Shown: one piece after another, positions 44,921 to 57,159 of the stretch
Numbering within the stretch: the first letter of the stretch is position 1
Layout of the letters: the number at the start of each line of letters is the position of its first letter
Source of the DNA: Asterias rubens
Lineage: Eukaryota > Echinodermata > Asteroidea > Forcipulatida > Asteriidae
Reading direction: 5' to 3'
Length of the DNA: 64,000 nucleotides
Assembly (NCBI RefSeq): GCF_902459465.1
Contig: NC_047071.1
Coordinates: forward strand, 7,582,098-7,646,097
The notes under the pieces: generated by a model
The model's input: the letters and a program-made list of their open reading frames with translations, nothing else
What the model was told of the DNA's origin: nothing
Databases searched by the model: none
Position numbers and translations under genes: made by a program

Positions 44921-45031
44921 GACCGATTGAGCTCAAATTTTCACAGGTTTGTTATTTTATGCATATGTTGAGATACACTAAGTGAGAAGACTGGTCTTTG
45001 GCAATTACTAATAGTGTCCAGTGTCTTTAAG
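44921..45031 (+). repeat. Repeat A right-hand fragment at the duplication junction
   Basis: 'gaccgattgagctcaaattt' to 'agtgtccagtgtctttaa', in opposite orientation to the fragment it abuts. The junction between duplicated blocks is thus a chimera of repeat A pieces. Confidence 0.85.
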
Positions 45032-45846
45032 GTACCCTTTTCGACTTCCCAACTAGCTGGAAAAATTGTTGGGATGGCGTCATGTTTTAGAAAAAAACAT
45101 TTGAAGTAAACGTAGTTTTTGAGTAGGAGGTATATATTATCACTCAACTATTATATAAGAAATGACTTCAGGCCTGAAGCATTTTATAAGGCATTTGATA
45201 GCTCACAATTTCTTTAATTGTTCTTTTACAACTTCGATGACCAATTGAACCCAAATTTTCACAGGCTTGTCTTTTTATGTATGTTGGGAAAAATCAATTT
45301 ACCAAACGTATCCATGCTTTAACAAGTGTGTTTTATAAATGGGAAAACACTTTTCATGTTTTCATGATGAATAAATAAATATAATTTAATTAAAATTAAT
45401 TTAATCTAGTTTAATCTAATCTAATCGCTTGCGTAAGTATAAGAAAATATTCGTGTATGTAAGACAAACTATTCACATATAGAACAACACGTATTGCTAT
45501 CGTTAAAGTACTCGTAAATTAATTGGTAATGTAACTTCCTAAAGTTGACAAGAGAGCAAATGATTATGGGCTTTATGTTTATCAAGCGTACGATAGTGAA
45601 ACCACGTATCGTTCGGCAGACAATGCATGATGCACACAGGGAATAATGAAAACAAATTCCCTAAATGTGGTTGCTTATTATTATGTTGTGCAATATTAGT
45701 GTGGAAAGTCCCATTGAGAGAGTTTGACATTGAATGAAGCAACAAAAGGTGTTTACTCAAGCTCAGCAACATAAACTATGTTGGCAATACTAATAATACC
45801 ACACACACACGTCGATGAGAAGTTTAATACTTCGCGATAGTTCAAG

Positions 45847-47741
45847 ATGGGGAAAGGATCGACATTTTTGTTTTTCTGCTTTGCCGCTCTGTACGTGGTA
45901 CCAAATGGTTCTCATGCTACAAAACAGTTGATACCCAAAATTACAAACTGTGGTGAGTTCATAAGTACATTGAATAGGATGTTGGTTTATTTTGTTTATA
46001 ACATAATTTGATTGTACCTTTTGTGCAAATCATGTTGAGGTCCTTCATTGATTTTCGCAATGCTGGTCGTAGTTTTATTGCCGAATACGGTTGTATCTGC
46101 TAACTAGATAATCTAAGTTAGTTTAAAAGCACTGTTAGTAATTACTCAAAATAATTGTTAGCATTAAAACAAACTTACTTGGTTATAACGAGTAATGGAG
46201 AGCTGTTGATAGTATAAAACGTTGTGAGAAATGGCTCCCCCTGAAGTAACGTAGTAATGGAGAGCTGTTGATAGTATAAAACGTTGTGAGAAATGGCTCC
46301 CCCTGAAGTAACGTAGTTTTTCGAGAAAGCAATAATTTTCCAAGAATTGATTTAGAGACCTCAATATCAGATTTTGAGGTCTCGAAATCAAGCATAATGT
46401 ATGATAAGGGTGTTTTTTCCATTTTTCTCTCGCAACTTCAACGACCAAAATTGAGCTCATATTTTCACAGGTTTGTTATTTCATGCATATGTTGAGGTAC
46501 ACCAAGTGGAGCCAACAATTATAGCCCGTTTTAGGTATGGCGGACTTAAACAATTATTCAGATTGGGTTTGGGTAAAATGTATCTTTGTATCCTCCCAAA
46601 CCAATAAGGGTACTCGTAAAGTGGCTGCCATACCTCAACAAGGCTCATGGGCGACCCTCTCAACCCATCTCCTAGTGTTTTCTGGGTACTGTGCTGTTGT
46701 TGTTGCTTTTGGGGTGGGGGGGAGCTAAAGAAATCTTCTGAAATGGCTTCATTTTCAGAATTTTTTGTGTATGATCACATTGCTTTTTCGGGGCTAGCAT
46801 AACAATGCAAAGGGAAACATATAAGCAGTCTTGTACCCTTTCACATTATTTGGATTGTAGCCTTTTGTCACAAATCGCAATTACTATCATAACAACACAA
46901 CCGCCAGCTTTGCCCACACATAATGCTCTTTACTTTTGTATTCTCATTATTCGGTGGGTCATTTGGCATGCAGGGCACTTTTTTTTAAAAGAAATAACAC
47001 AATTATGGCAAACTCTATATTCACGTGGCTTTTCTCCCTTTTAGGCCCAGATTTCGAAGTGTGGTTTGAACCAGACCCAGTGTTGCTTATTAGTGGTTTG
47101 ATGGCCAATGGTTCTCTTACCATGAAAGCAGGCAAGTACCTAGTTATTTCCTAATCAATAAATGCATAGCCAAACTTACTTAGTTATTAGGCCTACTATA
47201 ATAGTCGGTAATAGAGATCACATCTGCTTGAAGATTGAATCTGCTTCAATTTGATTACACCTCCAAGCTGAAAAGCATGATGTAGGCTTAACAACCAGCT
47301 AGCTGTAAATCAACACCCAAAAACAACAAAAACAACAAAACAAAAACGAAGCCACACACTGTTGAAGCAGTTTAATGATTCAATCCGGATTCTATTCAAA
47401 CTCAGTGTTGAACTCAATCTATGAAATCAATATCAAATTCGCATAAATTCAATCACGACTTGAAACGAATAATCGAAGCAGTGTACCAAAACACCATCAG
47501 CTTGTTCTTAATAATATATAATTTTGTATTATTTAAACAAAAACTCAATTCAATTCAATTTTATTTCAATTCACTGTTTTACAAAAGGGCCTCTTACGTG
47601 TAGAGGCATACAAACCAAAGACTATAGAGCGCCGCAAGGCGCAAGATGCGGAACTGAAGCTTTATCTATTGTTGGAACGTGAAATACGCATGGGCGCCAT
47701 TTCAGCAAGTGACTGTTTTGTTTCCCATTGATAGGAATGGT

Positions 47742-47777
<36 letters not shown>

Positions 47778-50700
47778 GACTTGTAATGCGCACATATCCA
47801 CACTGCTGGGTGTTCAAGGCGCAGTAAACCAAAAACAAAACAAAAACAAAACACAACACAAAGAAAAACAGACACAACAAAATTAGTCATTGAAAACCTG
47901 TGACATAAGATAAGTTTTGTCTGCACTGATCTGCACAGGTCTATTGTTGTATCAAAATAGTTACTTGCCGAAATGGCGTCCAGTGGGATTTCACATTCCA
48001 GCCCGAGTTCCGCATATTGCGCCTTGCGGCGCTATATTATCTTTGATACAAACTAACAACCAAGAAATAACTGTAAATAACTTAGGACATAATTCTAGGC
48101 AAACCCAGATAAGCATGCTTCGTCTGGGTGTTCGTTAAGAAAGGAGATAAACACACTTATTAGTTGTTTCATCAGTCATGTTCAAAGCTTTCAGTTTAAA
48201 AGCAAACTTCAATTACGGCTGCTGACTTGGCAACAGCCTAGTGACCAACACAAGAGGGCGGTATAACAAGGAAGCCTTAAGTTAAGAACAGGATAGTGAC
48301 ACAAACAGAAACGGGAAGGACAGGAAACAAAAACACGGATACAGACGAGCAGAAAATAAACAAGTCAATAACGAAAACGTAATAATGAAATATGGGTTGA
48401 ACGCCTTATATCATGATTCCATAATGGCACCTGGGTAAAGATTACTCTCAGACAATGTCCCATGGAGTGGGCGATGGATTTTGTTGAGGATCTAGTGTAG
48501 GGCTACTGTGATTACATGAACATGTAACAATAGAATTATATAGGATTTGAGTCATTGCATGGTGAGGTATCAATATACATTTTGTTTGCGGTAACACCAT
48601 GTGTGTATCTACTTGCCAGGTAGAGTTGTTCTTAGAGAACTGTCTTGCTTTAATCTACTGCCGCGGAGTAGATAATCGGAGGCTCGGGAGACTTCTCAGT
48701 TCTGAAAAGAACTGTCCTGCTTTTAAACTATTACCGGGGCGGATGGTATAGAAAATAGACTGCACTACTACTTTAGCTTAGACGATCGTAACTAACTGTA
48801 CTGCCGCGGAGTCAGTTCTGAATTTGTCTCAACGTTTCGACTAGCTTGCTCTAGTCATCGTCAGGACTATAACAACATAATTGAAAGATAGTTTTAGAGT
48901 GATCCATGTAAGCAAAGAGAGATTTTGAGATCGAACAGATGGATTTCTGTTGAATGCCGATGTATATTTGAAAGTATGTACATACAAATACATGGTTTAA
49001 TGTAGAAACGTTCGAATTACAGCAGCCCTGAGGCCTTTGTGTTACAAAATGTAAACAACCATATAAACGATTCAAATTACCAAGTATAGAAAGAACAATC
49101 AAGATACGTAAAGAAGCCTCAAATTATTTAGCATTAATCTAGTCAAGTCAATTTTTGCTTGTGGTCGTTAACTTAATACAATTTTTAAGTTTATGTTAGA
49201 GTTTACTTCCGTGGACTATAATAACCTAAATCCTACCGAAATCGGCTAAAAGAACAAGGAAATGATTTAAAAAAACACCTCTACACTTCAGAAGGTTAAC
49301 ATTAACCTCAATAAAACTAACAAGAATAACCTGAAACTTAACCTCAGATCAGGAATGCTGTGCCACATGGCCCAATAATAATTTAGTAGCGAATAACATT
49401 GTGTTTTTGTTATGACTATATCCTCATTGTTCTTTTGTTTACATTATAGAGTAATGATCTTTATTGTGTTGATTCTCGTTTTCCTATGGTGATTTTGATA
49501 CAGCTCATAGCATGTTGATGGGAACCATAGAAGCCCATCTTGACATATGGCCATACCATCTCAAATCTATCTACTGCGAAGATGGAACGACTACTATAGA
49601 CCCTAAAGGATGTTATATGAAAAAGGGAGGTGAGTAAATTACATGTGCACAGTTTTTAATAGACGCCAAGGCAGCAGACAAACTGGGCGGTGAATCTTCC
49701 GTTCTTCAACTTAGCTCGTTTTCCTGTGATGATATGAAATAGTTAGCCAATTCGCATATCGCTTTAAAGGCAGTGGACACTATTAGTAATTGCCAAAGAC
49801 TAGCCTTCACAGTTGGTGTATGAACATGAACATTGGTGTATGAACATATGCATAACATAAATAATCTGTGAAAATTTGAGCTCAATCGGTCATCAAACTT
49901 GCGAGGTAATAATGAAAGAAGAAAACACCCTTGTCACACAAAGTTGTGTGCGTTTAGATGGTTGATTTCGAGACCTCAAGTTCTAAATCTGAGGTCTCGA
50001 TATTAAATTGGTGGAAAATTACTTCTTTCTCGAAAACTACGTCACTTCAGAGGGAGCCGTTTCTCACAATGTTTTATACCATCAACCTCTCCCCATTACT
50101 CGTCACCAAGAAAGGTTTTATGCTAATAATTATTTTGAGTAATTACCAATAGTGTCATTATACACTTTCGGAACAAAAAAAAGAAACAAATCACAGATTT
50201 ACAAATAACTTACAGGGTTTACAGAAGGTAATGGTGAAAGACTTCTCTTGAAATATTATCCCATGAAATGCTCTTACTTTTTGAGAAAACATTAAAACAA
50301 TTATCAATTCTCGTTGTCGAGAATTACGGATTTATTTTAAACAGTACAGTCATTACACGGCGAAACGTGCGGAAACAAGGATGGGTTTTCCCGTTATTTT
50401 CTCCTGACTTCAATGACCGATTGAGCCTAAATTTTCACAGGTTTGTTATGTTATATACAAGTTGTGATACACGAAGTGTGGGCCTTTGGACAATACTGTT
50501 TACCGAAAGTGTCCAATGGCTTTAACAACGCTAAAAGCTGCTTTGATATTAACAATTGACAATTTGACTATTTCAATTGCTGGACAGGAAATCTTTTGTT
50601 AATTTTTGTCTACTCATACAGAGATCAGAACACTTCGAAGTCGGCTTGCCCTAGATGAAAGTTTTGCTTCTCTTTTCACGGTAAACATTGTAACTTGTGT

Positions 50701-51548
50701 TTGTCAAAATGTGTCAATCTGCATATTTTAGCTTTCTTATTTAAGTATAGATGCAACAACAGGGTATTGAACAAGTATGTCGGTTTGGCTGTGGGTAAAT
50801 TTTTGAACCATACCACCCCATTCTACATTAAAACTGAATGTTAGGCCTGCAAAGTTAACTAATGAGCAGAACACAGCCACAAGGGAGTATAACAACGTGT
50901 TGGTCCTTTCAGATTCCCTTGACAATCCGCAACACGTCGGATTTGGCTACATGTATAGTTTGGTCTTTTTACAAAACTTAGCGAATGAAAGTATACGCAT
51001 TTTGAAAGCTCCATGCGATTACGTGATGTAGCATTTTCAACAACCTTGTTTAATGTGACCACGGAAAATCTGTTATAGAAAATCCTTGAACTTCAAATAA
51101 CTTATATAACCAAATATGACACCTTAATAAAGTCGCTCACACGAGTTCAGTTTAGTCGAAACGGTTGGGATTTGTTTTTCAACAGTTTAAATGTGACGAA
51201 GACTGCAAAGCCATTCCCCAATAGACCAGGAAAACGTGTTTTAGGCAGCCACACAATGAATAACCAGACATAATCTACACTTTGGAATTTACTAATCAAA
51301 ACGTCGAGTTGAAACCAACGCTTCTTTTCAGAACCACCCCAACTCATTTAGAGATAGTCATTACATGGTGTTACCGCAAACCTTTCCATATCGTATTTCC
51401 ACCATGCAAAGTTTCAAATCCTAAATTCTAATTTGATATTGTTCGTTTAATACAGAAGTCCGTGTTTCACGGAAATGCCACTCTTCATAATGAATATGGG
51501 GAACTGATGCTGTGCGGAAGACTAACCGTCCAAGTGAATGACGTCTAA
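45847..51548 (+). CDS. GM2-activator-like ML-domain protein, copy 2 (five exons, 156 aa)
   Basis: Coding exons 45847-45952, 47045-47131, 49504-49629, 50622-50680 and 51456-51548. All splice sites, including the GC donor of intron 2, and the full frame are intact. Against copy 1 it has 15 replaced residues: L10F, Y34N, I39F, K40E, V56A, V96I, G112R, F113S, W114R, T115L, G119E, C130F, V134A, V136L, V147G. The 111-115 segment changes from LGFWT to LRSRL, removing two aromatics and adding two arginines; losing Cys130 leaves an even four cysteines in the mature protein. No silent change was found. Fold and role as for copy 1, but ligand or membrane preference has probably shifted (inference). Confidence 0.9.
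46124..46510 (+). repeat. Repeat A copy in intron 1 of ML gene 2, internal doublet
   Basis: The segment 'taatggagagctgttgatag' through 'ccccctgaagtaacgtag' occurs twice in tandem (about 46192-46256 and 46257-46317), absent from copy 1. Its 3' terminus is deleted. Confidence 0.85.
47610..48052. mobile_element. MITE in intron 2 of ML gene 2, interrupted
   Basis: Same arms as at 41161-41430. The loop region after 'ggaatggtcatt' is split by the 47743-47926 insert and then resumes 'tgcactgatctgcacaggtc'. Confidence 0.85.
47743..47926 (-). mobile_element. SINE/L2-type tail inserted in the MITE
   Basis: An (AAT)n run at about 47744-47776 followed by 'aagacttgtaatgcgcacat' looks like a reversed 'atgtgcgc..tacaagtctt(att)n' retroposon end, related in style to 7085-7396. 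It is absent from duplication copy 1, so it came later. Confidence 0.6.
49763..50153 (-). repeat. Repeat A copy in intron 3 of ML gene 2
   Basis: Complete. It has a small internal doubling, 'tggtgtatgaacatgaacat', not seen in copy 1. Confidence 0.88.
50208..50554 (+). mobile_element. Repeat B insertion in ML gene 2 intron 3
   Basis: The 347 bases between 'gatttacaaataac' and 'aacaattgacaatttgac' are missing from copy 1, giving an empty-site comparison. Same family as 275-640 but opposite orientation; ends near 'gtgtccaatggctttaa'. Confidence 0.8.
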
Positions 51549-51718
51549 ATCACCAACAAGTCTCAGGCGAGAAGAACTACAGAACTTTCATATCATACAG
51601 ATTGTCATCAAGACAGCTTTAGCTAGAAGGCTAGAATGAGAGCAAAATGAGAGATAAATTCACTTCATCATTGCACCCTTGCCCACCCCCCCCCCAAAAC
51701 AATGGTGTGTTACAAATT

Positions 51719-52063
51719 GTTAAAGACACTTGACACTATTGGTAATTGTCAAAGACCAGTCTTAACATACGCATACAATAACAAACCTGTAAATATTTGC
51801 GCTCAATTGGTCGTCAAAAATGCGAGATATGGATGAAATAAAAAACACCCTTCTCACACGAAGTTGTGTGCTTTCAGATGCTTGATTTCGAGGCCTCAAA
51901 ATCTAATTCTGAGGTCTCGAAGCCAAATTCGTGAAAAATTACTTCAGAGGGAGCCGTTTCCCACAATGCTGTATATCAACAGCTCTCCATTACTTGTTAC
52001 CAAGTAAGTTTTTATGCTAAAAACTATTGTGAGTAATTACCAATAGTGTCCACTGCCTTTAAG
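51719..52063 (-). repeat. Repeat A copy at the right edge of duplication copy 2
   Basis: 'ttaaagacacttgacactat' to 'gtgtccactgcctttaa', intact at both ends. Identity to copy 1 ceases at about 52000, within this element. Confidence 0.85.
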
Positions 52064-52069
52064 TGGAAA

Positions 52070-53230
52070 TGCTTAAACAGCTACCTGAGCGGAATGTTTT
52101 CAACAGAAATTGTATTTTTACTTGTTTATAATGCACTTGTTTACCATTTTAATGTAATTTTGATATGTGTACACTTCTGAACTTTTCGTAATTATCGACT
52201 AAAAAATCAGGCCCCTGTCTAAAGGTTTTTTGGAAAACTAAAAACACTTCTGCCGTTGAGAGCGGGCGTCAAAGGACAATGCCGCTGACGTCATTTGTGG
52301 GAGTTTGCTTTGTTATACATCCACGCTGCAACAAAGCGGCTTTATCTACTTATGACGTTTTGAGAGTGATTACGTAACGGGGCTTTTCGCAAATCTCGCA
52401 GAAAAGCTCTGGACAAGGGCATACAAAAATATTGTTTTTTTACACAATTGAAACCTATTCGTAATCATATGACTAGATTTCCTTATTCATCGAAAACATT
52501 TTAAGTGGAATTCAGCAAAGTGCACGACTTGACATTTTCGTTCAAGCAGGTCTTTTAAAGAGAAGTATTTTCCCCTGAAAATGGGATCTATCCACTAACC
52601 CAAGGGTGACCCAGTAATTGGTTCTAAAAAACTAGACGCGTTTTGATTTTAGATTTTTTACGAATTGGACAAAAATGCAGACATTATAAATCTATTTCTG
52701 CAGGGTCAGAATTGAACCTGATTTCTAGTTCCAGATCCGTTTCAGGCAGGGTCAAGCTGGCCTGGAAAATGGAAAAAGGGATACCAACTCGGATTCCTTG
52801 TTATTTTGGACAACTTTCTTGGTCATTTTGAGAAAGATTCTGATTGATACGGACACAGGTATAGGTCAAGCCCTACGGGACGTGGATCTGGGTAAATTTG
52901 GACCATTGTTTTTAGAGTGTATGGAAACAATACGATATTGAATTTGGAACGAAAATTGGAGGGGGGGGGGGGGACACTTGTGTAAATTTTTTCCGATGAC
53001 AATAGTTTTGTAATTGTGTTCAAAGCATTTTCATTTCTATAATCTGTACACGAATGGTAAGCTTTTCCCGTACCGCAACAGGATTTCAGGCAACATGAAC
53101 TAGTCTGGAAAAATCGTATCACTTGGTCCCCCCTCCTTAGATGGAACATCTGGTAAATAAACAGCGCAGATAATTTTCAAAAAAAGCTAATCGACGTGCG
53201 AGAAGAAAGGTCAGAGACAAATTCACATTG
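52070..53230. other. Intergenic stretch without recognised gene
   Basis: Short ORFs only. One G-run near 52961-52974. No splice-bounded coding segment seen. Confidence 0.45.
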
Positions 53231-53241
53231 TAAAAGTTTTT

Positions 53242-55359
53242 AGGTGTTCGTGCATGTCAGCACGAACACCTATTGTTTTTGTTCCGTTTTTTTTTCTTCT
53301 CCATCTTCTTCTTCTTCTTCACCATCAACTCTTCTCTACAGCATAACTCAAGATTCAAGCCAAACTGAACCTTGAAACTCATCAGACAATTGAACCTCAG
53401 TACGAAGAGACGGCACAGTTTTCATTACGTCATGATGACGTCATTAGGTGTCAAATTACAAGGTTTTTAAAGTTGAAAAGGGACCATTTTCGTTTTGCTG
53501 TATCTCAACGAATATGAAAGCTATGATGTTCAAAGTTTTCGCATCTGATAGACCAAGACTGGGGCAACATTTAAAAAGTTAATGCCAAAATCGTACGACC
53601 TTAGCATCCGGGTCGTTACCCTGGGTCGAAGTTCACCTTCGGGTTTTTTTCGTCAAAAAACAACTTTCGAGCTTTTCTACGGAATAACTCAAGATTGAGA
53701 TTGAATGGAATGTTGAAACTCAACAGGTAGTTGAACCTCAGTATCAAGACAACACATATTTAATTACGTCATTATGACGTCATCGGGAATTGAATTACGT
53801 TAGATCAAAGTTTAATATTTGTAAAAATCATAACTCAAAAACTATGATTCGGATTTTGACAATCTACACATCATCGGATAGATCATTAAAAGTTGGACAA
53901 ATGTTTCACAGAACACGTAAAATATTTTTAATACTTCTAGTGCAAAACGAAAGTTGAAAATTTCATAAAATCTTATCGTATTCATGTTTTTAAAACTACT
54001 GATCATTTCAACGTAATTTTTGTTTCAGATTGTAAAACAGCAATCCCGCTCAATCTTTTGCACAGAAATAACAAAATTTGGACCTTTACATCAGTCGAAA
54101 AGGGACGTCAAAGCACCTGTTGACCCACGCGTTTACCCCATTTTGATCAACAACGCACGCTATGTACGCTATGCAGTGCAAGCGCCGAGTTTTTTGGGGG
54201 GAATTCCCAAAAGTGCTCTCTTTAGTCCAGCGAAAGAGGGCGCTGTAACGTTTTTAGTAACATCGAGCGCTGAGTGAATCGCGGTGAATCGCAATAGTTG
54301 AGTAATAATGAACAACGTCTCGCACCAAAACTACAAGTAGGAATACATTTGCATTGATGTTATAAGATACATTATACACCTTCAGATAGTCCATCACATA
54401 ATTATAAAATGTTTACAAGTCATACATCAGCTGAAAGGTTTTAATGAACTAGTCAGGATCTACACAAATGAAATCAGTTTAAACTTGGCTTCTTGTTCAA
54501 ACGTACCAGAGGTTGAAAATAATTGGTCAAAGAAAAATAATTTCACAACCACACATTTGATTTTTTATATATTTATACGTCATTGGGTAGGTATGTAACA
54601 ACTTAAGAAACGATACACAACATTGACTATTAAACCTTGACCTCCAGTTAAACAGGAAGATGCAGTTAATTATTTGAAAAAATATTACTCCAGAACCAGA
54701 AATTAGTTGTTTATTATCTGAACGTCGTAAGATAAGGCTTTGAAAAATATTTACTAACGCTATAATTTGTGACCTGAAAAAATTGTCTTCCGGTTCAAAC
54801 CGGATGTTTAAATTTTATATTTGAAAAAAATCATAACATCTGAACCATACATTGGATTTTTTCAATCTATGCATCATCTGAAAGGTCTTAATAGACTTAT
54901 CACGTGCTATACAATATGCGACCCTGTTTGACCTTGACTTCCAGTTAAAGTTGGAAATTGATATATAATGTTTGAAAAATAAAAAAAAACCTAAACCACA
55001 TGATTTGATTTTTATCATCTATACGTCAAAAGAAAGAACTCAAAAGACATCACCAACGCTACCAAGTGCGACCTCATTTGACAGTACTTTCCGGTTCAAA
55101 ACGGAAGTTGAAACTTTATATTTAAAAAATCATAACTTCTAAACCAAATATTGGATTTTTACAACCCATCCATCATTTAAAAAGTCTTAATAAACTTATC
55201 ACGCGCTACATAAAAAGTAACCCCTATTTGACCTTTTATCCGATGCAAACCGGAAGTTGGTGTTTAATTTGTAAAAAAATCATAACTCCTTAACCAGTCA
55301 TTGGATTGATGAGGTAAAATGTTGTCACCAATTCATTCACTCACTCACCACGAACACCT
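53242..55359. mobile_element. 2.1-kb element bounded by AGGTGTTCGTG inverted ends
   Basis: It opens with a perfect hairpin (AGGTGTTCGTGC, 6-base loop, GCACGAACACCT) and closes at 55349-55359 with CACGAACACCT. The 5' part has two related blocks about 340 bp apart (cataactcaagatt... and ...attacgtcat.atgacgtcat). The 3' part is a diverged tandem array of about 150-bp units (54600-55260) recurring 'tttgacctt' and CCGGTTCAAACCGGAAG-like palindromes. No transposase is visible, so it is non-autonomous or not a DNA transposon. Confidence 0.6.
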
Positions 55360-55635
55360 TGTTTTTGTAGTAAACAAAAACTGTACATGTACCTCTATAG
55401 TTTTTTTTTTTTTTGTTTTTTTTTTACAAATACCGCGCAACATGAAGGCCTTTTACATTTTCCCGGAATTTACATTCCTCTCCCATAAAAGCGTCGACCA
55501 GACCTAGCTGATGGGCTTGATTGCCTCACTGCCTGATGAACATCATCACGATTGATGACGAGGGGTTCAACATAAATCACAATGGTTGACTTTAGAAATC
55601 CAGGAACCAGCGGATTATTGTCATGCATACAGCGC

Positions 55636-55766
55636 CCTTTTCGAAACCACGGCTTGGCCCCGCGGTTGTTTTGAAAATTGCACGTGATTTGCGTATACGC
55701 GCTCTGAAGCTGATGTGGAGCCTGAAGCCGAAATCCAAAGCCGAAGCCGTGGTTTCGAAAAAGACC
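55636..55766. repeat. Palindrome with CCGTGGTTTCGAAA ends
   Basis: 'tttcgaaaccacggctt' pairs with 'aagccgtggtttcgaaa'. The interior is CG-rich. Probably a small MITE. Confidence 0.8.
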
Positions 55767-55839
55767 TTTTAGTTTCTGTATTTCTGAGCATGCGCACATA
55801 ACTAAAAGCGATGGGCTTACCTCGTGAGTCTGCTGCCAT

Positions 55840-57040
55840 CTGTAGTGTTACCCAAAGGTCTCACATTATGAAAAAAAAATATGTTCATTGCATTTTCCTA
55901 GTTTTTGTTAAAATATATGTGATCAATAATATTGAGTCAAGGATTGTAGACGTCCCCATACATGTAGAAATAACAAAACATTTTGTATCGTCTCAGAGAC
56001 AATGTTTGTTCTAACTTGACAGTTTAAAACTGATCCACGTAAAGTAAATAATACACATAGGATAAAGTCACAAAGTGCACGGAGAGACAACGTTTGAGTA
56101 TTACTGATACTGACGTGGTGACGTCACATACAGACGGCAGAAGCTCGGCTGTTTATACATGCAAATAATAACATTCAAATATTAGTGTCAGAAAAATTGG
56201 TAGTTCTTGTCAGCAGTGAGATGATTGCTTAATCGCGTCAGACTGACGACCTGATTACGGGAACGTCAAAACATGGCTGGTTATATTAGCGCGGCCGTAT
56301 GGACAGTATTTGATTCCTGTTTACACAGGCATGCGTTAGCGTTTGACCCATGCGGTCCTAGCTAAGGCGGCCCCCTTCAGATGTGCAGAGACCAGGGGTT
56401 TATTAGTTTGGATTTCGCGGCTTTTCGCGCCAATTGTGCACTGCTTTGTAAACAGCCCAGGGGTTGCGTGGCGAGGGGACCGTACTCCGCTTAGACCATG
56501 CTGCCTCGGGGTGATGTCGAACGCGCTATTAATCATGGCACTTTCATTGCTTTTTTGTTTGAATGATTGCCGTCCCGTCTTCTACTCTAAACTGTTCAGT
56601 GACTGTGTGGATCCCGTCATGTTGTCAGCCTATCCCCGCTTATGTATACATAAGACCAAGTTTCACTTTTAAGAGACAATACAGAATTATAAGAACAATA
56701 TTTGACGAGTCTTTGGTGTTCTTGTCGTACATCTAGCTTCATGAAGCATAATAATAATATTGTAATTGTTGCTTTTCGCGTTTGTTAGTGAGTGTGGCAT
56801 TTGTTGCAGTGCGCGTAGTTTATGTGTTTAGCGTGACTAACAAAACACTCGGTGTTGGTGTATTAGTAGTACTTATTAATCATTGATAAAGAAGACCAAT
56901 AGGGCCTACCAATAATTACAAACAATCACAATAATGCACACTTCAATTCTAATGATTCGTAATAGACAAAGTGGTTTTCACTCGTTTTTCTTGCACTTTT
57001 CTGAGTCTCTCCTTTACTGGCATCATATCTAAAGAGTGGG
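55840..57040. other. Intergenic stretch with a CG-rich block
   Basis: 56280-56560 is richer in G, C and CG dinucleotides than its surroundings and is open in a 109-codon ORF (56343-56672), but no domain or splice site supports a protein. It could be a promoter-like island or an unrecognised repeat. Confidence 0.35.
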
Positions 57041-57049
57041 CAAGAACTA

Positions 57050-57155
57050 AAACGAAAACGATAAAAATGCACGCCCTCGATTGGTTGAATACGGAATACA
57101 GCCAAGCTTATTCAACCAATTGAGGGCGTGCATTTTTAGCATTGTAGTTTTCGTT
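57050..57155. repeat. Foldback with near-perfect 40-base arms
   Basis: 'aaaaatgcacgccctcgatt' pairs with 'aattgagggcgtgcattttt', extended on both sides by 'ggttgaata' and 'aacgaaaacg'. Confidence 0.9.
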
Positions 57156-57159
57156 CTCG

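Larger units (their letters stand above)
45102..52000 (+). repeat. Segmental tandem duplication, copy 2
   Basis: This 6.9-kb block is longer than copy 1 because of a roughly 65-bp doublet near 46195-46320, a retroposon tail at 47743-47926, a small insert near 49256, and repeat B at 50208-50554. It lacks a roughly 44-base piece present near 40010-40055. Confidence 0.95.

Noticed and set aside
55470-55799. 109-codon minus ORF
   Set aside because: It overlaps the 55636-55766 palindrome; the arms explain the open frame and the CG-rich codons.
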